Of a stretch of 64,000 nt of DNA, positions 11,491-21,817 are shown piece after piece. The first letter of the stretch is position 1; each line of letters opens with the position of its first letter. Below the pieces are notes generated by a model. It did no database searches. It saw only the letters and a program-made list of their open reading frames with translations, and was not told the origin of the DNA. The position numbers and the translations under genes were made by a program. This DNA comes from Solicoccozyma terricola (taxonomy: Eukaryota > Basidiomycota > Tremellomycetes > Filobasidiales > Piskurozymaceae), in NCBI GenBank assembly GCA_001600875.1, contig BCLD01000005.1, positions 62,522 to 126,521 on the forward strand. The letters run 5' to 3'.

Positions 11491-11740
11491 GACTGTGGGG
11501 CGCCGAACATCAAAGTCAAAAGTACCGTGAACTTCTGCTTACCTGACCTCGTTAGCGAAACACACACTCAGCGACTTGTATCCGCGAAGGAAGTGGTTGC
11601 AGATCTATATGAGGGGATTGCACATAAACTGGGAGGTAACCAACCACTCAGGACAAATAATATCACCGCCTCGACCTCACGGCACCCTCATCGCCACCAG
11701 AGCCCTCAGTTCCAGAGCCCGCCGCCGCAAGCTCTAGATC

Positions 11741-12226
11741 CTACGATCCACAAACTACACTACACTACACTTTTTGCCCTTTGTAGTGTAGTGTAGTGAT
11801 CTGAGAAATGATTCACTACACTACGTAGTGTAGTGATTCAAAAATGTAGTGATTTATGTAGTGTAGTTAACTACATGTAGTGATTCATGGTTACATAACC
11901 CATACTCTAGCACCTCATGCACTTAGTTCCTCTAGAAAGTGACTGGCACCTTAGAAATGCAACTGAGTAGCTCCAAAGACAGATTGCTTCTGATGCAAGC
12001 ACTGGCATGGACCAGAGAAGGTATTTTGAGCATGATAGATTGCATGTAGGAGTGGAGGAGTGGAAGGGATCAAAAAATGTAGTGATTCACAGTCACTACA
12101 CTACAACTACAGTCAGCTCCAGATGTAGTGTAGTGTAGTGATCTCTGCAGTGTAGTGTAGTGATGGTCAACTACACTACAAAATCACTACACTACACTAC
12201 ACTACGCACTACAGTGTAGTGTAGTG
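11741..12226. repeat. TAGTG/CACTA pentamer arrays in inverted orientation
   Basis: Runs of CACTACACTACAC and GTAGTGTAGTGTAGTG alternate on both strands at 11752-11870 and 12070-12226, around about 200 bp of unique sequence. The outer ends are inverted relative to each other, so the block can fold back on itself. Such subterminal arrays occur in TIR transposons, and CACTA is also the terminal motif of one superfamily. No transposase is present. Whether this is a non-autonomous element or a satellite cannot be decided here. Confidence 0.6.
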
Positions 12227-12242
12227 TGTCATAAACTCCAAT

Positions 12243-12549
12243 TTGTTCGGTTTAATTAAAGTGTGAGCTGAACCAAAAGGCCATTATGCAGTTTCAGTTT
12301 TAGAAACTGCCCGAACGACTACCTATGCCTAGACGTGTCTATGACATCATCCCTCCCTTAAGGACGAGCTCCTGCGAGCTAGATAGTTAAGCCTCTGGAC
12401 AACAGCGGGTTAGGCCTTCCCTTCAGCACGTTTTTTGTTCAAATCTCTGACAGACGGGACTGCCAGAAGGGATGCCCCAAATACCAACAAAACCCATAAG
12501 TATTTGGTCAAGGCAGGATTCGAACTCAGCACTGGGCGAAACTGCATAC
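12243..12549 (-). mobile_element. SINE-like retroposon with perfect 16-bp target duplication
   Basis: The 307-bp insert is flanked by identical TGTCATAAACTCCAAT at 12227-12242 and 12550-12565. On the minus strand the insert starts GTATGCAGTTTCGCCC and carries AGTTCGAATCC, a match to the RNA polymerase III B box, about 25 bp from its start. No poly-A tail is seen; the other end is AAACCGAACAA. A long TSD plus a B box points to a tRNA-derived SINE, perhaps 5'-truncated, since an A box at normal distance is missing. The target is a coding exon of the NACHT/WD40 gene: the right TSD reads in frame into HKLQSKCLYWLEAL. Confidence 0.65.
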
Positions 12550-13220
12550 TGTCATAAACTCCAATCAAAATGTCTCTACTGGCTTGAGGCTCTCGGCCTT
12601 CTCAGAAACGTCTCCGAGGGGGTACTTGCAATGACGAAGCTGGAGATATTACTGCAGGTAAGTGTGACCGATGGACCCATCCTGCTGTAGGTGATATGCT
12701 AACACCATCCCAGCGAGAAATACATCAAACCCGCCATACACATGAATCCCGGTTACTGGACCTTGTCCGAGATACACGCCGATTCAATCTGTATTTTAAG
12801 TCGGCAATAGAACAAAGTCCTCTCCAGATCTATGCTTCAGGACTTGTCTTCAGTCCCGCCAATAGCCCGATAAGAGAACTATTCAAGTTCGAGGGGCCAG
12901 GATGGATTACGACGAAGCCGGCTACGCGAGACCATTGGGATGCGTGTTTACAGACGCTTGAAGGGCACCACAACGTTGTGAACTCCGTCGCTTTCTCCCA
13001 CAACTCGAAGTATCTCGCTTCGGCATCATTGGATTTTACCATCAAGATCTGGGACAACGCCAGCAGCCAATGCCTACACACGCTTGAAGGGCATCGTGGT
13101 GGTGTCCACTCGGTAGCCTTCTCGCACAACTCAAAGTATCTGGCGTCGGCATCGCAGGATAAGACCGTCAACCTGCGCAGCTCTTCAGTTGTGGTGTTCT
13201 TGGGGCACCAATACGAATAA
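12550..13220 (+). pseudogene. NACHT/WD40-type gene, truncated on both sides
   Basis: Two exons are readable. Exon one (12550-12657) gives KLQSKCLYWLEALGLL and ends LEILLQ. A GT-AG intron (12658 to about 12713) leads into RLLDLVRDTRRFNLYF, ANSPIRELFKFEGP and then WD40 repeats with TLEGHHNVVNSVAFS, KYLASASLDFTIKIWD and LEGHRGGVHSVAFS. The linker followed by WD repeats is typical of fungal NACHT-WD40 incompatibility proteins. Only two WD repeats remain; the frame ends soon after SASQDKTV. The NACHT ATPase part is gone: directly upstream are the SINE-like insert and the TAGTG arrays. Downstream, 13221-13536 has nothing recognisable. Confidence 0.75.
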
Positions 13221-13536
13221 CATGCTGTCACTGAGCACACGCTGTGGCATCTTCACTTCACGTATTGGAGGCACGACCGGAGACCTATACTGCATTTGTA
13301 AAGAAGCCGCTGGGTCATAGGGTCATGCAACAGGCGGCATGGCCCTAACACCACAGTCTCGTAGTGGGGAGCGCGGGTCACATTAAAAAGCGCAGATCTC
13401 GTAAAAGGCGGAATCTCACGGAATCAATTCCGTGGATCGGTGAATGTACCCTTGATAAAGAAGATAACAGCCGAATGTCGTTGATGTTAAGAATTGGTGC
13501 TGCCAATGTGGCGAATTAATATCTTTCACCAAGGGT

Positions 13537-13726
13537 TGCTAATACATAAAGTGAGCTTGACTAGAAGTGGTCTAATGTTTAGTGCCAATGCGACCTCTTT
13601 TTTTTTGCCACTTGCTTCCTGTACTGTGTTGCACTGATCCACACTGCCATGCACCGCCCTGCTATGCAATGCTATGCAATTCTATACTTCAGCGTTGCCC
13701 CAACACAGAGTTTGCCATTTCCAACA
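13537..13726 (-). mobile_element. 3' LTR of a copia element, family LTR-D
   Basis: On the minus strand it starts TGTTGGAAATGGC at 13726. It resembles 51870-52042 (shared blocks GCTATACTTCAG and AGCGAGCTTGACCAGAAGTGG, both with small changes). It follows the copia coding end at 13727-13980. Confidence 0.65.
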
Positions 13727-13980
13727 CCCCCCTTCAAGCTCTGGGTTGTCTCAAACCTAGTTGTAATAAGTTTGATGAATGACGAGGACCTGGAAGTGGT
13801 TTGGTGAGTATATCGGCTTGTTGTTCATTTGTAGCAACATATTCCAAAGTGACTGCTTTGTTGTGGATCAACTCGCGTATTAGGTGATATCGGATATCGA
13901 TATGTTTGGGCCTCTGATGTGCGCTGGATTGATTGCAAGTCGAATTGCTCCTTGATTATCGGCATGTAAGACTGTTGCTT
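13727..13980 (-). pseudogene. Copia Pol C-terminus (RNase H tail)
   Basis: The minus-strand translation gives ADNQGAIRLAINP, ITLIRELIHNKAVTLEYVA and NEQQADILTKPLPGPRH, the standard end of copia Pol. It is homologous to but distinct from the element at 2487-5215. The rest of the element is absent. Confidence 0.85.
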
Positions 13981-15409
13981 CATGCTTCGCTGTGAGGGCT
14001 AACGTCCCGTCATACACCTGCGTTGTGAAAATTCTCCATCTAATACTATAATGAGAGTAATAATCGATGTCTGTTCGCTACGCAACACCCCAAGCCGTCG
14101 GTTGCGTGCAGAACCCTGCCATTCAACATCTCGAGTGAAGACGCCGACTGGTGTCGGATTAGCCACATCTGTCCTTCTCACCCTCGTACCAGCATTTGAG
14201 GCTACAAGGGAAGTCTCGAAGGTCAGAGACGAATAGCATTTGAGCTTTGGCTTTGGAAATTCCAAAGGTGTTTGCTGCCGCTCAACCTGTCCATTTACGC
14301 AAAATCGATTATGCCGATATTGTTGCCGTAAGCCGCATTTTTTTCCAGAGCGCCACTAGGTCGTGACGACTCATTCCAAAGCGATGAACACGCCCCATTA
14401 CCAACGCGAGTCCATCGTCCTGGACAAAAAGTCTGTTCTCGTGAGCGGTGAACTGGGTTCCTGATATACGCGCTCGATGAATTCATTAGGATTACCTTTA
14501 CGCAATCACGAAAACTTTGTTGGACATTGGGACGATCACTTTTCACACCCGACAGTAGCAGCCGCGGACTCGACCATGGCTCCAGTAGCCCTGCCAAGGC
14601 TTGTTCGCAGCCTCCATTCGCCCTGAGCTATCGAGGGGAGATTGTGCGGGTCCCGGCTCCTGCTTGCCAAATAAAAGCGCCGGTTCGGAATAATATATTT
14701 TTCATGCGGAGTGTGCATTCATTCCATGCTTATCTCAATGGTATGTGACGAAATCATGTGTCTCCGGCCAAATGTTGTCTCGGGATCGGGTTCCTGGGCA
14801 ACAAATCTTCCATTGCCAGCCCGGAGCCCCTTGCACGTTGTGCGGCGGGAGCGCGTTCTCACGAGGGGAACCAGCTTATACTGCGTGTTGGTTGCTTCCG
14901 GTAGTTCGTGATGATCAAGCAACATTACATCTGTGTTCCTGCTCCCTGAGCTTAGAGCCTCTTCTACGTCTTGTTTGCAATTCACATGGCTAGCCATCCA
15001 CTCATGGAGGTCAAGCGGGCCCGTTCGGCGTCGCCTCCGAGTTGGGGGGCGAATAGGAGCTCGTGTAGTTCTCTTTGTTTCATCTCTTTTGCAAGCATCA
15101 TCCGTCAACATCGACACCACATCCCAAAGATCTGGTCTGTGAATAATCACAAGAGATTGTCCGGCACGTCACGCCTGAAATGCGATGGACAGTCGACGGA
15201 TCAATGTTTTCAACGTCCAGCTATGCCTTATCCATTATAGATCATTCGGTTGACTTTGATGATGAGTGACGAGGTCACTGACATCGAGTGATTATTACAG
15301 CACGGCACGACATAGATCACATGTGTGCATTAATCCGTACTCCCTGCCCCTACTCCACTCTCATTCCGACTGCAAGTGTTGTACCTCGTGCTTTAGGTGT
15401 GTTTGTCGC
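13981..15409. other. No identified gene; one coding-like open frame
   Basis: A minus-strand frame of about 140 codons (15150 to 14719) begins just after an intron acceptor-like TTATTCACAG. Its first ATG gives MLTDDACKRDETK, followed by an Arg-rich stretch. I do not recognise it, and base composition alone does not prove coding. The remainder shows nothing. Confidence 0.35.
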
Positions 15410-15539
15410 AACTAAATCATATTTACACGAGGAATAGATGAATCTCATAATCACGATCCCAGAGCATTGAGATGAGGCGCCGCGCGAAGGCTGGAATTGT
15501 CTCGGACCTTCTTGCCCCTTCGTTGTTTCGAACGATGGG

Positions 15540-15866
15540 CTAGAATGCGGGTAGAGGTTTGGTGAGCAGGTCAGCGAGGTTGTCGACTGATGGAACGTGA
15601 GCTAGGTCGAGTATGCCTTCAGTCACTTGCTCGCGCAGGAAGTGATGGCGAAGGGCGATATGCATTGATCGATTGTGATGGACTGGATTCTTGGAGGGAA
15701 CGATGGCGCCTGCATTGTCATTGAATATGGAGACAGCCTCGCCGTCCTTGAGTCCCATTTGTAGGTCATCGAACAGTTGCCTGAGCCAGACGGCTTGTCA
15801 AGTTGCATCAGCTGATGCCATGTATTCTGCCTCAGTGGTTGATAACGATCTGGACCAGACATATCA
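15540..15866 (-). pseudogene. Copia RNase H fragment with stop
   Basis: SRSLSTTEAEYMASADAT is followed by TGA where Arg is expected, then QAVWLRQLFDDLQMG and NDNAGAIVPSKNP, ending VDNLADLLTKPLPAF. The family is distinct from those at 2.5 and 13.7 kb. The 3' LTR should lie at 15410-15539, but I could not delimit it. Confidence 0.8.
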
Positions 15867-15902
15867 CACCCTCCTCAGTCGCTGCGCCGTGAGTAAACAC
15901 CG

Positions 15903-15921
15903 AAAAGACAGGCTGTCTTTT
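15903..15921. repeat. Recurring 19-bp palindrome (five sites in the window)
   Basis: AAAAGACAG-G-CTGTCTTTT is a perfect palindrome around one central base. It is identical at 15903-15921 and 49070-49088, has one mismatch at 37043-37061 and 38082-38100, and is degenerate at 52749-52766. The bases before it are also alike at several sites (TGAGTAAACA and TGAGCAAACA). It always sits at or near the border of the dispersed Ala/Thr/Pro-rich repeat unit. Confidence 0.7.
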
Positions 15922-15939
15922 GGTATGTAGAGGCCCACG

Positions 15940-16165
15940 AGAAAGGTGATTTAATATGAAGACCGCAATCTGGCGGGGACGTCGGTGTGGTTGCCGTATC
16001 CGTCGCAGTGGCGAGTTTTGAGGCAGGCGGATGGATCGAGGGAACTGCGGATGTACTCGCCATGGCAGGTACTTGAGTGGTTAAGGCGGGTGATAGGGCC
16101 ACACCGCAAAGTGGAGAGGCAGGAGGGAGTGAAACCTGCTTAGGAAGATCTAGAAAATCCGACAT
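15940..16165 (-). pseudogene. Ala/Thr/Pro-rich repeat-unit ORF, copy at 16 kb
   Basis: VALSPALTTQVPAMASTSAV and PTSPP match the second exon of the gene at 37389-37964. The N-terminus (MSDFLDLPKQVSLPP) differs, so this is a partial copy with a foreign start. It ends beside the 19-bp palindrome. Function unknown. Confidence 0.6.
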
Positions 16166-16579
16166 TCATCACCTTTAAAGCTGCACCCAGCCCTCAGCAA
16201 TCACTGTTGATCTTTGCAGAACTTTCGCCAACAATTTTCCACCACAGTCACCACTCAACAAGAAAGATTGGTGCCTTTGCAGGAGTAACTTGATGGTGCT
16301 TTCCTTTGCCTGGCGGTGATCCCCATAGTGTCACTAGAGCCTTAAGAAACGCCAGTCATCGATGGAGTCGGAGTGGGAGTATCGGGTTAGTAAGGATGTG
16401 ATGCCATTGGTTCGACCACCGAGGATGTTGAGAGTCGTCTCTCCAGCTCATGTCGCACCATGGTCTTGTCCACAAGTTGGACAGAGGTGGAGTCGCAAGT
16501 CAGGATTGCAAAGTCGGCGGTTGGAACAAAGATAGGAGGACTTTCTGATTGCTATGAGTCGGGTAGCAAGGCGCAGGTA

Positions 16580-16679
16580 NNNNNNNNNNNNNNNNNNNNN
16601 NNNNNNNNNNNNNNNNNNNNNNNNNNNNNNNNNNNNNNNNNNNNNNNNNNNNNNNNNNNNNNNNNNNNNNNNNNNNNNN
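16580..16679. other. Assembly gap (100 N) with repeated flanks, beside telomere-type repeats
   Basis: The 35 bp before the gap (16545-16579) and after it (16680-16714) are identical. The gap is therefore probably a nominal 100-N spacer between contigs that overlap or end in the same sequence. Four CCCTAA units follow at 16716-16739 and read as Asn-Pro repeats in the CHAT frame. Confidence 0.9.
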
Positions 16680-17699
16680 CTGATTGCTATGAGTCGGGTA
16701 GCAAGGCGCAGGTACAACCCTAACCCTAACCCTAACCCTCGCGGTGGGAAAGGCGGCAAGAAAGCGGCAGAGAAGAACAGCCTCTGCCGTGAGTTCTTGA
16801 ATTGGTTGTGGAGGGCATGCGTAGAGCCCATTCTGACGACCCTCGACCTCCCCAAGGAACCCCAAGCGACCGATCTTCCTAGGATTTGGTGGATCGGTAC
16901 AGGGCTGGCGTCTTCCCTCCCATTCCACGCAGCGGGCGACCATCTCTTTGGGTCCAAAGCCAACGCCTACTCTTATATCATCAGCTCCTACACACCGACA
17001 ATAAGAGCACTCAACTACGCCCGTAAACGCGCATTGGCACTTCAAGAGCTTACCATCACAACAAGGGCACTCAGCTACGCCCGTAAACACGCATCGGCAC
17101 TGCAAGAGCTTACCATCAAGGACCCGGAGCTGCTCGTCGCCTTGATGCCAACGACACCAAATGTAGATGGCAAACCCGCAAAGGCCCTCAAAAGCGTAGC
17201 GGAGGAGCTCTCCGCCATAACCGACGTCGTCGCTTCCACACACTCCGTTCAACCTCTAGACCACCCCAGCCGCCAAGACGTGCTCAAGCACCTGGCGCAC
17301 TGCGACATGGCCCACTTCGCATGCCACGGCGTTTCCGACACCAGGGATCCCTCCAACAGCTACCTGATCCTGCAGCGACCCGGAGAGCAGCCTTCGTCGC
17401 CGCCGGTAGCAGATAAGCTCATGGTGCAAGACGTCTCTCAAGCGCTCCTCGGACGCTCCCGAATCGCGTACCTGTCGGCTTGCTCGACCGCCGAGAACAT
17501 GGCCTAGCGACTTGTGGACGAGGTGATACACCTCGCGAGCGGCTTCCAGGTGGCTGGCTTCCCGCATGTGATAGGGGCTTTGTAACCTGCTGACGACCAA
17601 GTGTCGGTTAGGGTGGCGGAGGTGTTCTATCAGCGGATATCGGCTGTGTCGTGTGCTGATCCTATCCGATGGGTAGTACCCCTGGTCGATATTGTCGAC

Positions 17700-18140
17700 C
17701 TAAGTAACTCTCGTCGGATCGGCTGAGACTTGTATGCGTGGTCCTGCGAATGTTGGTTTCAGACCTTGCCTTGATACGCCGGCGATAGAATAGACTAGTG
17801 TTGGAGTAGAGCGACTGGGATAGCTAGTCCGACGGAGTCGACTGTAATGGTCGAACGCGAGAATAGAGGTATAGGTATAGATAGCTATGTCTCGCTGATT
17901 ACAGGGTGAAAAGAGAAAGAGAGGGGACAGACAGCCTCGAGAACGGTCGCTTTATATATGACTTTGGAGACAAGGGAAAGTGGCAAAAAGGGAGTCGATA
18001 TGGTCGGGCAACGCCAGTGTGTTATTGACGGTAGAGGAATCTCGGGGTGGAGTTGCAGGTCCGGCATCTCCGCGTCGTAGATGCCGCATCGGCATTAACG
18101 GTCTGGCGTTGACGGTCTGGCATTAACGGGTCGGTAATGC
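17700..18140. other. Insertion splitting the CHAT gene
   Basis: It has no homology to the family and no long frame. Its right end has repeated units of GGTCTGGCATTAACG type (18095-18135). I could not identify terminal repeats or a target duplication. Confidence 0.45.
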
Positions 18141-18442
18141 CAAATGAGGTTCGAGCTGAGTTATGGGGTTCGAGCTGCGTCGACTTGGTTGAGAATCCCC
18201 TTGATTCGTTACAGGCTGCGCGTCCAGGGGACGAGAGGGCTGTTGCTTTGGCGCTGCATGAGGCGGTTATCAGTGTGCGTGATCGCTTTCCGAGACAGCC
18301 GCTGCTTTGGGCGCAGTATGTTCATATAGGAGAATGAGAGAGCGAGTTTTTGGCGACGCTCCTGAGCCGTAATGCGTTTAAAAAGTCGTAATCGACTACA
18401 CTTCTCTGTTATCCTATTGGTGGCTTCTGCTATTGGCCATGC

Positions 18443-18564
<122 letters not shown>

Positions 18565-18761
18565 GTCATTGCCACATGATCCATTTCCCAAAGAGGGGGA
18601 GCACAACCAGAGTATGCGTCTGTTTATCATCTCGTCCGACAAGTCTTCACCATCTTCATGCAGCTCTTCGCTTTGGCTCCCTATATCATATCATCTGCCC
18701 TTCGCCCACTGACCTGCTTCCCGGCCCAGTTCAACCACTTCCGCCGAAGACCAATTCTCGT

Positions 18762-19575
18762 ATATTCCCAATTACCGGGTCGTGATCTGTAAGACCCATG
18801 TTTACGCGGTTCCTGCCACTAGTCTCCATACCCATTTGAGAACTCATAAGAATCGGTTTCAAGGCCTGTTCTATGTTGCATCAATATCGGCAGTGAGCAG
18901 AAATCAAGAGCATTTCTATTATCCACTTATCATGGGAGACTGTGACATTTCCTTCTCCGAATGCCTGTCCGGTATCTGACCTTCCTGTCTACCATGGGTT
19001 CAAGTGTATAAAGTGTTCTTAATTCTCTACTGCCATCAATTAGATCAAGCACCATACCCTAAAACACCGGGCTGTTCAACAGGCAAGAGGACGTACGCGA
19101 AAAACACCAATAAACACTGTTGCCAAGGAGAATAGTGGGAGAATGTCTCATGTGAGCGTTTGTTTGTCACAGGACCGCAAAGTCAACTCTTTCAAGTGCT
19201 ATGCCGATTCACACCTGCCGAAAGCAGGCTGATCCTGTTCCCTCCCAAGAGCTGGACCAACTCCAGCAGCTCCAGGACGAGCAAGAGCAGCTCAATCAGA
19301 CCACGACAAGCACAAATCATCGTATGGAAGCCAACTCATGGCTACAACATACCCAGTGGCTCACGTATGTGCAAGGCCAGGCATTCACCGACGTCGGTGC
19401 TTTGTGCTGCCCTCCACATCCAGAGCGTGAACGCACTCTAGAGCTCTACATTGAGAGTCTTGATGCAGTGCTGGACGAGGCATTCAAGTCAGTCGCAGAC
19501 CAGAAGAAGAAGATCAATGCATTCGACCAAAGACGGGTACACAGCCTCATATGCCATCCTTATCGGCACCCATGA
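18762..19575 (+). pseudogene. Fragments of a basidiomycete C2H2/RecQ-associated mobile-type protein
   Basis: YIPNYRVVICKTHVYAVP followed by SLHTHLRTHKNRFQG (18762-18875) resembles the N-terminal zinc-binding segment of a large multicopy fungal family. That family often occurs with orphan helicase-like genes. A second part (19201-19575), ELDQLQQLQDEQEQLN then NSWLQHTQWLTYVQG and INAFDQRRVHS, matches its WLxxTxW region. The intervening sequence carries no clear frame, and nothing follows after 19575. The assignment is by pattern memory, so the family name is tentative. 19576-20037 holds nothing I can identify. Confidence 0.4.
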
Positions 19576-20037
19576 CATCCACCAATCTTCTATCAGCTTT
19601 TGCCGGCCACTAACCAATGCTCATTGTATCTCGAAGCAGCTCCTCTGATTTGTGTACCGTACCACCCGACTGTATCAGACGTCCAATTGCCCCACATTCT
19701 CACTCCAACACAAGCAGCCTTCTTGAAGCGGAGTGCGACTGCTGCAAAAAGGGGTACAAAGGAGACCTGACCAACCTCCTCAATCCATTAAAAACGGGCA
19801 TGTATTCTTCTCTGTACCTCTCTACTCGATCATACTCTCAGGGGAAAGCTGTTTGAGAGTGTAGTGGTTGGGCATTTTGAGATCCTTGGCGTTGATGAGT
19901 GACACCAAGCCTTTTGTGATCCGCATGCTTATACCGCTATCTTGTCCTGTTTGTCGGTGTGGCCCGTGAAATAACCACTCTGGCCTGCTCTGGGGTTAGC
20001 GAGCCCAGCCGGGCCCCCCCTTATTCCCGGCAAAGAT

Positions 20038-20643
20038 TGTAAGGATACGACACTAGCGACACGTCACGACCGGTTAGTCACCAACAAAACCATCTTAGCG
20101 TTCCATCTGTCGTCAGGAAAACGATCTCGTCTTCCTGACAACATTCGCAATGACCTAGCGTTCCGACATCGCCAGGACAACGACCTCGTCTTTCTGACAA
20201 CAGTCGTAGCAACGACACCTCGCCTTACTTCCTTCTCACGCCAAACGTTCCCTTGGCAACACACGACGTCTCTTTTCACTTCTTTCACTCAATTCATGTA
20301 TAAATAAGAAGAATCGGCTCGTCTGTTAGCCCTCTTACTTCCCTTTTACTCACCCTGTAATAGACTCAGTTCTAAGGAGTATACCATATCACCTGAATCA
20401 TCTATCGAACATACTATTGACAAGCGACTTCACTCGGACTAGCTATCCTCATCTCACCCCACTTTACATACACATTCACTCTCACACCATCTACCACACG
20501 TATCCGCAAAGAGAGGCATCTAGGCAAGGTCTGAATTACAACCAGCGCAGATCCCGAAAGAAGTCATCGCAGTCATCTCGATCGTTAAGCGTTAACGGAG
20601 CAATCCACAAGCGTTAACTAATCGACAAGACCCGCACCCGACA
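20038..20643 (+). mobile_element. Possible solo LTR (Gypsy-like), with internal 59-bp duplication
   Basis: TGTAAGGATACG at 20038 and ACCCGACA at 20643 could be LTR ends. Between them are a TATA-like TATAAATA (about 20292) and two tandem copies (20098 on and 20157 on) of a unit containing the near-palindrome GTCAGGAAAACGAT/CTCGTCTTCCTGAC. The flanking 5-mers do not match, so the limits are uncertain. Confidence 0.35.
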
Positions 20644-21817
20644 GTTCTTTACTCTCGTTTTACTATGAAGAGCATGCCCTTATGGACCTCTTCCCTCTAT
20701 TGTAATTCACCCTGTTAATGCATAGCATTCCACGACACTACATTTGCCCTGACACCTCGACTAATCATATATCGACTTAGGCTCGCTACCTAACCACCCT
20801 TACTACATTAGATCATCGGATCCCAGCGTTACTTAGTGAGTATAGGGATAGATCTGAAACTAACTTGCGTGAGTTCCCGAATACAGTCATAGCAGTCCTC
20901 TTCGGATCAAGCCTTTTAGTCCTATCTCGTGATACGAGGAGTCCGAAAGCCGCTAAGTCCACGAAGAAAGACCAGCACCCGACACAATCTCGTGTGGTTA
21001 ATGGGGACCATGGTGGTTGCCGGGGCTGTGTTCTGCAAGAATAGGGGGATTGTGCCTTCAGATGAGGAACAGGAGTGGGTGGTGAAAGGGATGGAAATGG
21101 GTGAAAAGGAGTCATGTTAAAGATCAGTTATAGGTATTTCCGGAACATCAGCATCGCAAGGGAAATCCCACGGGTTCTTGCTTTCCAGGGTGTGGTCATC
21201 CTGGTATCATGTTACCGCCAGGGCCATGGTCAGTATTAGGGTCCCGAAACGATCTTCCGCGTCGAAAACTAGGTCACATATCCAGTCGATACGAAAGCCG
21301 CCACCACCCCGGAAGCTGTCAGTGCGTCTTCCGTCTCGGAATCCACCTTACCCAGTCTTTCTGGTCTCTGCGATGCCGGTTTGTCCGCGAACGGGGTCAC
21401 TGATACCAGCAACTCCGAGGCTCCTGCGACGGGAGGTGGTGGGTCAGATTAAATTCTCGGGCCCCATCTCCTTTCACTCACCTGGAACTTCTGATGACCG
21501 ACTTGGAAGATGATATCTGACGCCGAGTGCAGGATCTGTGGACGTCCGGTGTTAGACGGTATCCAACTGATGGCTCACCCTGGCCCGCCTCACCCTTGAT
21601 CACGTAACGTCATCCTCCACACTTGACGGCCTCCCGGTGGAAAGTTGTGTAGTTATGAAGCATCGCCGAGGTCTTCAACATCGGACAGTTGGCATCGTAC
21701 GGGATGAATTATCCCATCTACATACTACACCGATCCAAGTCCATGTCATTCAAGAGTCAAAAAAAATTACTATCCAGCACCTGGCTACTTGTGCACCACG
21801 TATTCCACCACTCACGA
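20644..21817. other. No recognisable gene
   Basis: GCACCCGACA recurs near 20975, as in the putative LTR end. Otherwise only short unsupported frames are present. The right end is the 3' region of the permease. Confidence 0.45.

Larger units (their letters stand above)
16460..18337 (+). pseudogene. CHAT-domain (caspase-like) protein, disrupted
   Basis: CHAT landmarks are present: FLNWLWRACVEPIL, PRIWWIGTGLASSLPFHAAG, the His of HFACHGVSD and the Cys of YLSACSTAE. Further C-terminal conserved parts (HLASGFQVAGFPHVIGAL) follow after an in-frame TAG at 17505. A TAA near 17583 replaces the usual Trp of ALWP. The last part, LHEAVISVRDRFPRQPLLWAQYVHIG, is only found at 18230-18337, after about 450 bp of unrelated sequence. 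A 60-bp tandem duplication at 17001-17120 repeats RALNYARKRALALQELTI. The part before 16715 crosses the assembly gap. In fungi CHAT proteins are thought to act in regulated cell death, like caspases. This copy cannot encode an intact one. Confidence 0.8.

Noticed and set aside
15903..15921. Helitron 3' hairpin
   Set aside because: No CTRR terminus follows the palindrome within 10-15 bp at any of the sites.
16448..17252. Minus-strand frames crossing the assembly gap
   Set aside because: Antisense to the CHAT gene and bridged by Ns, with no domain.
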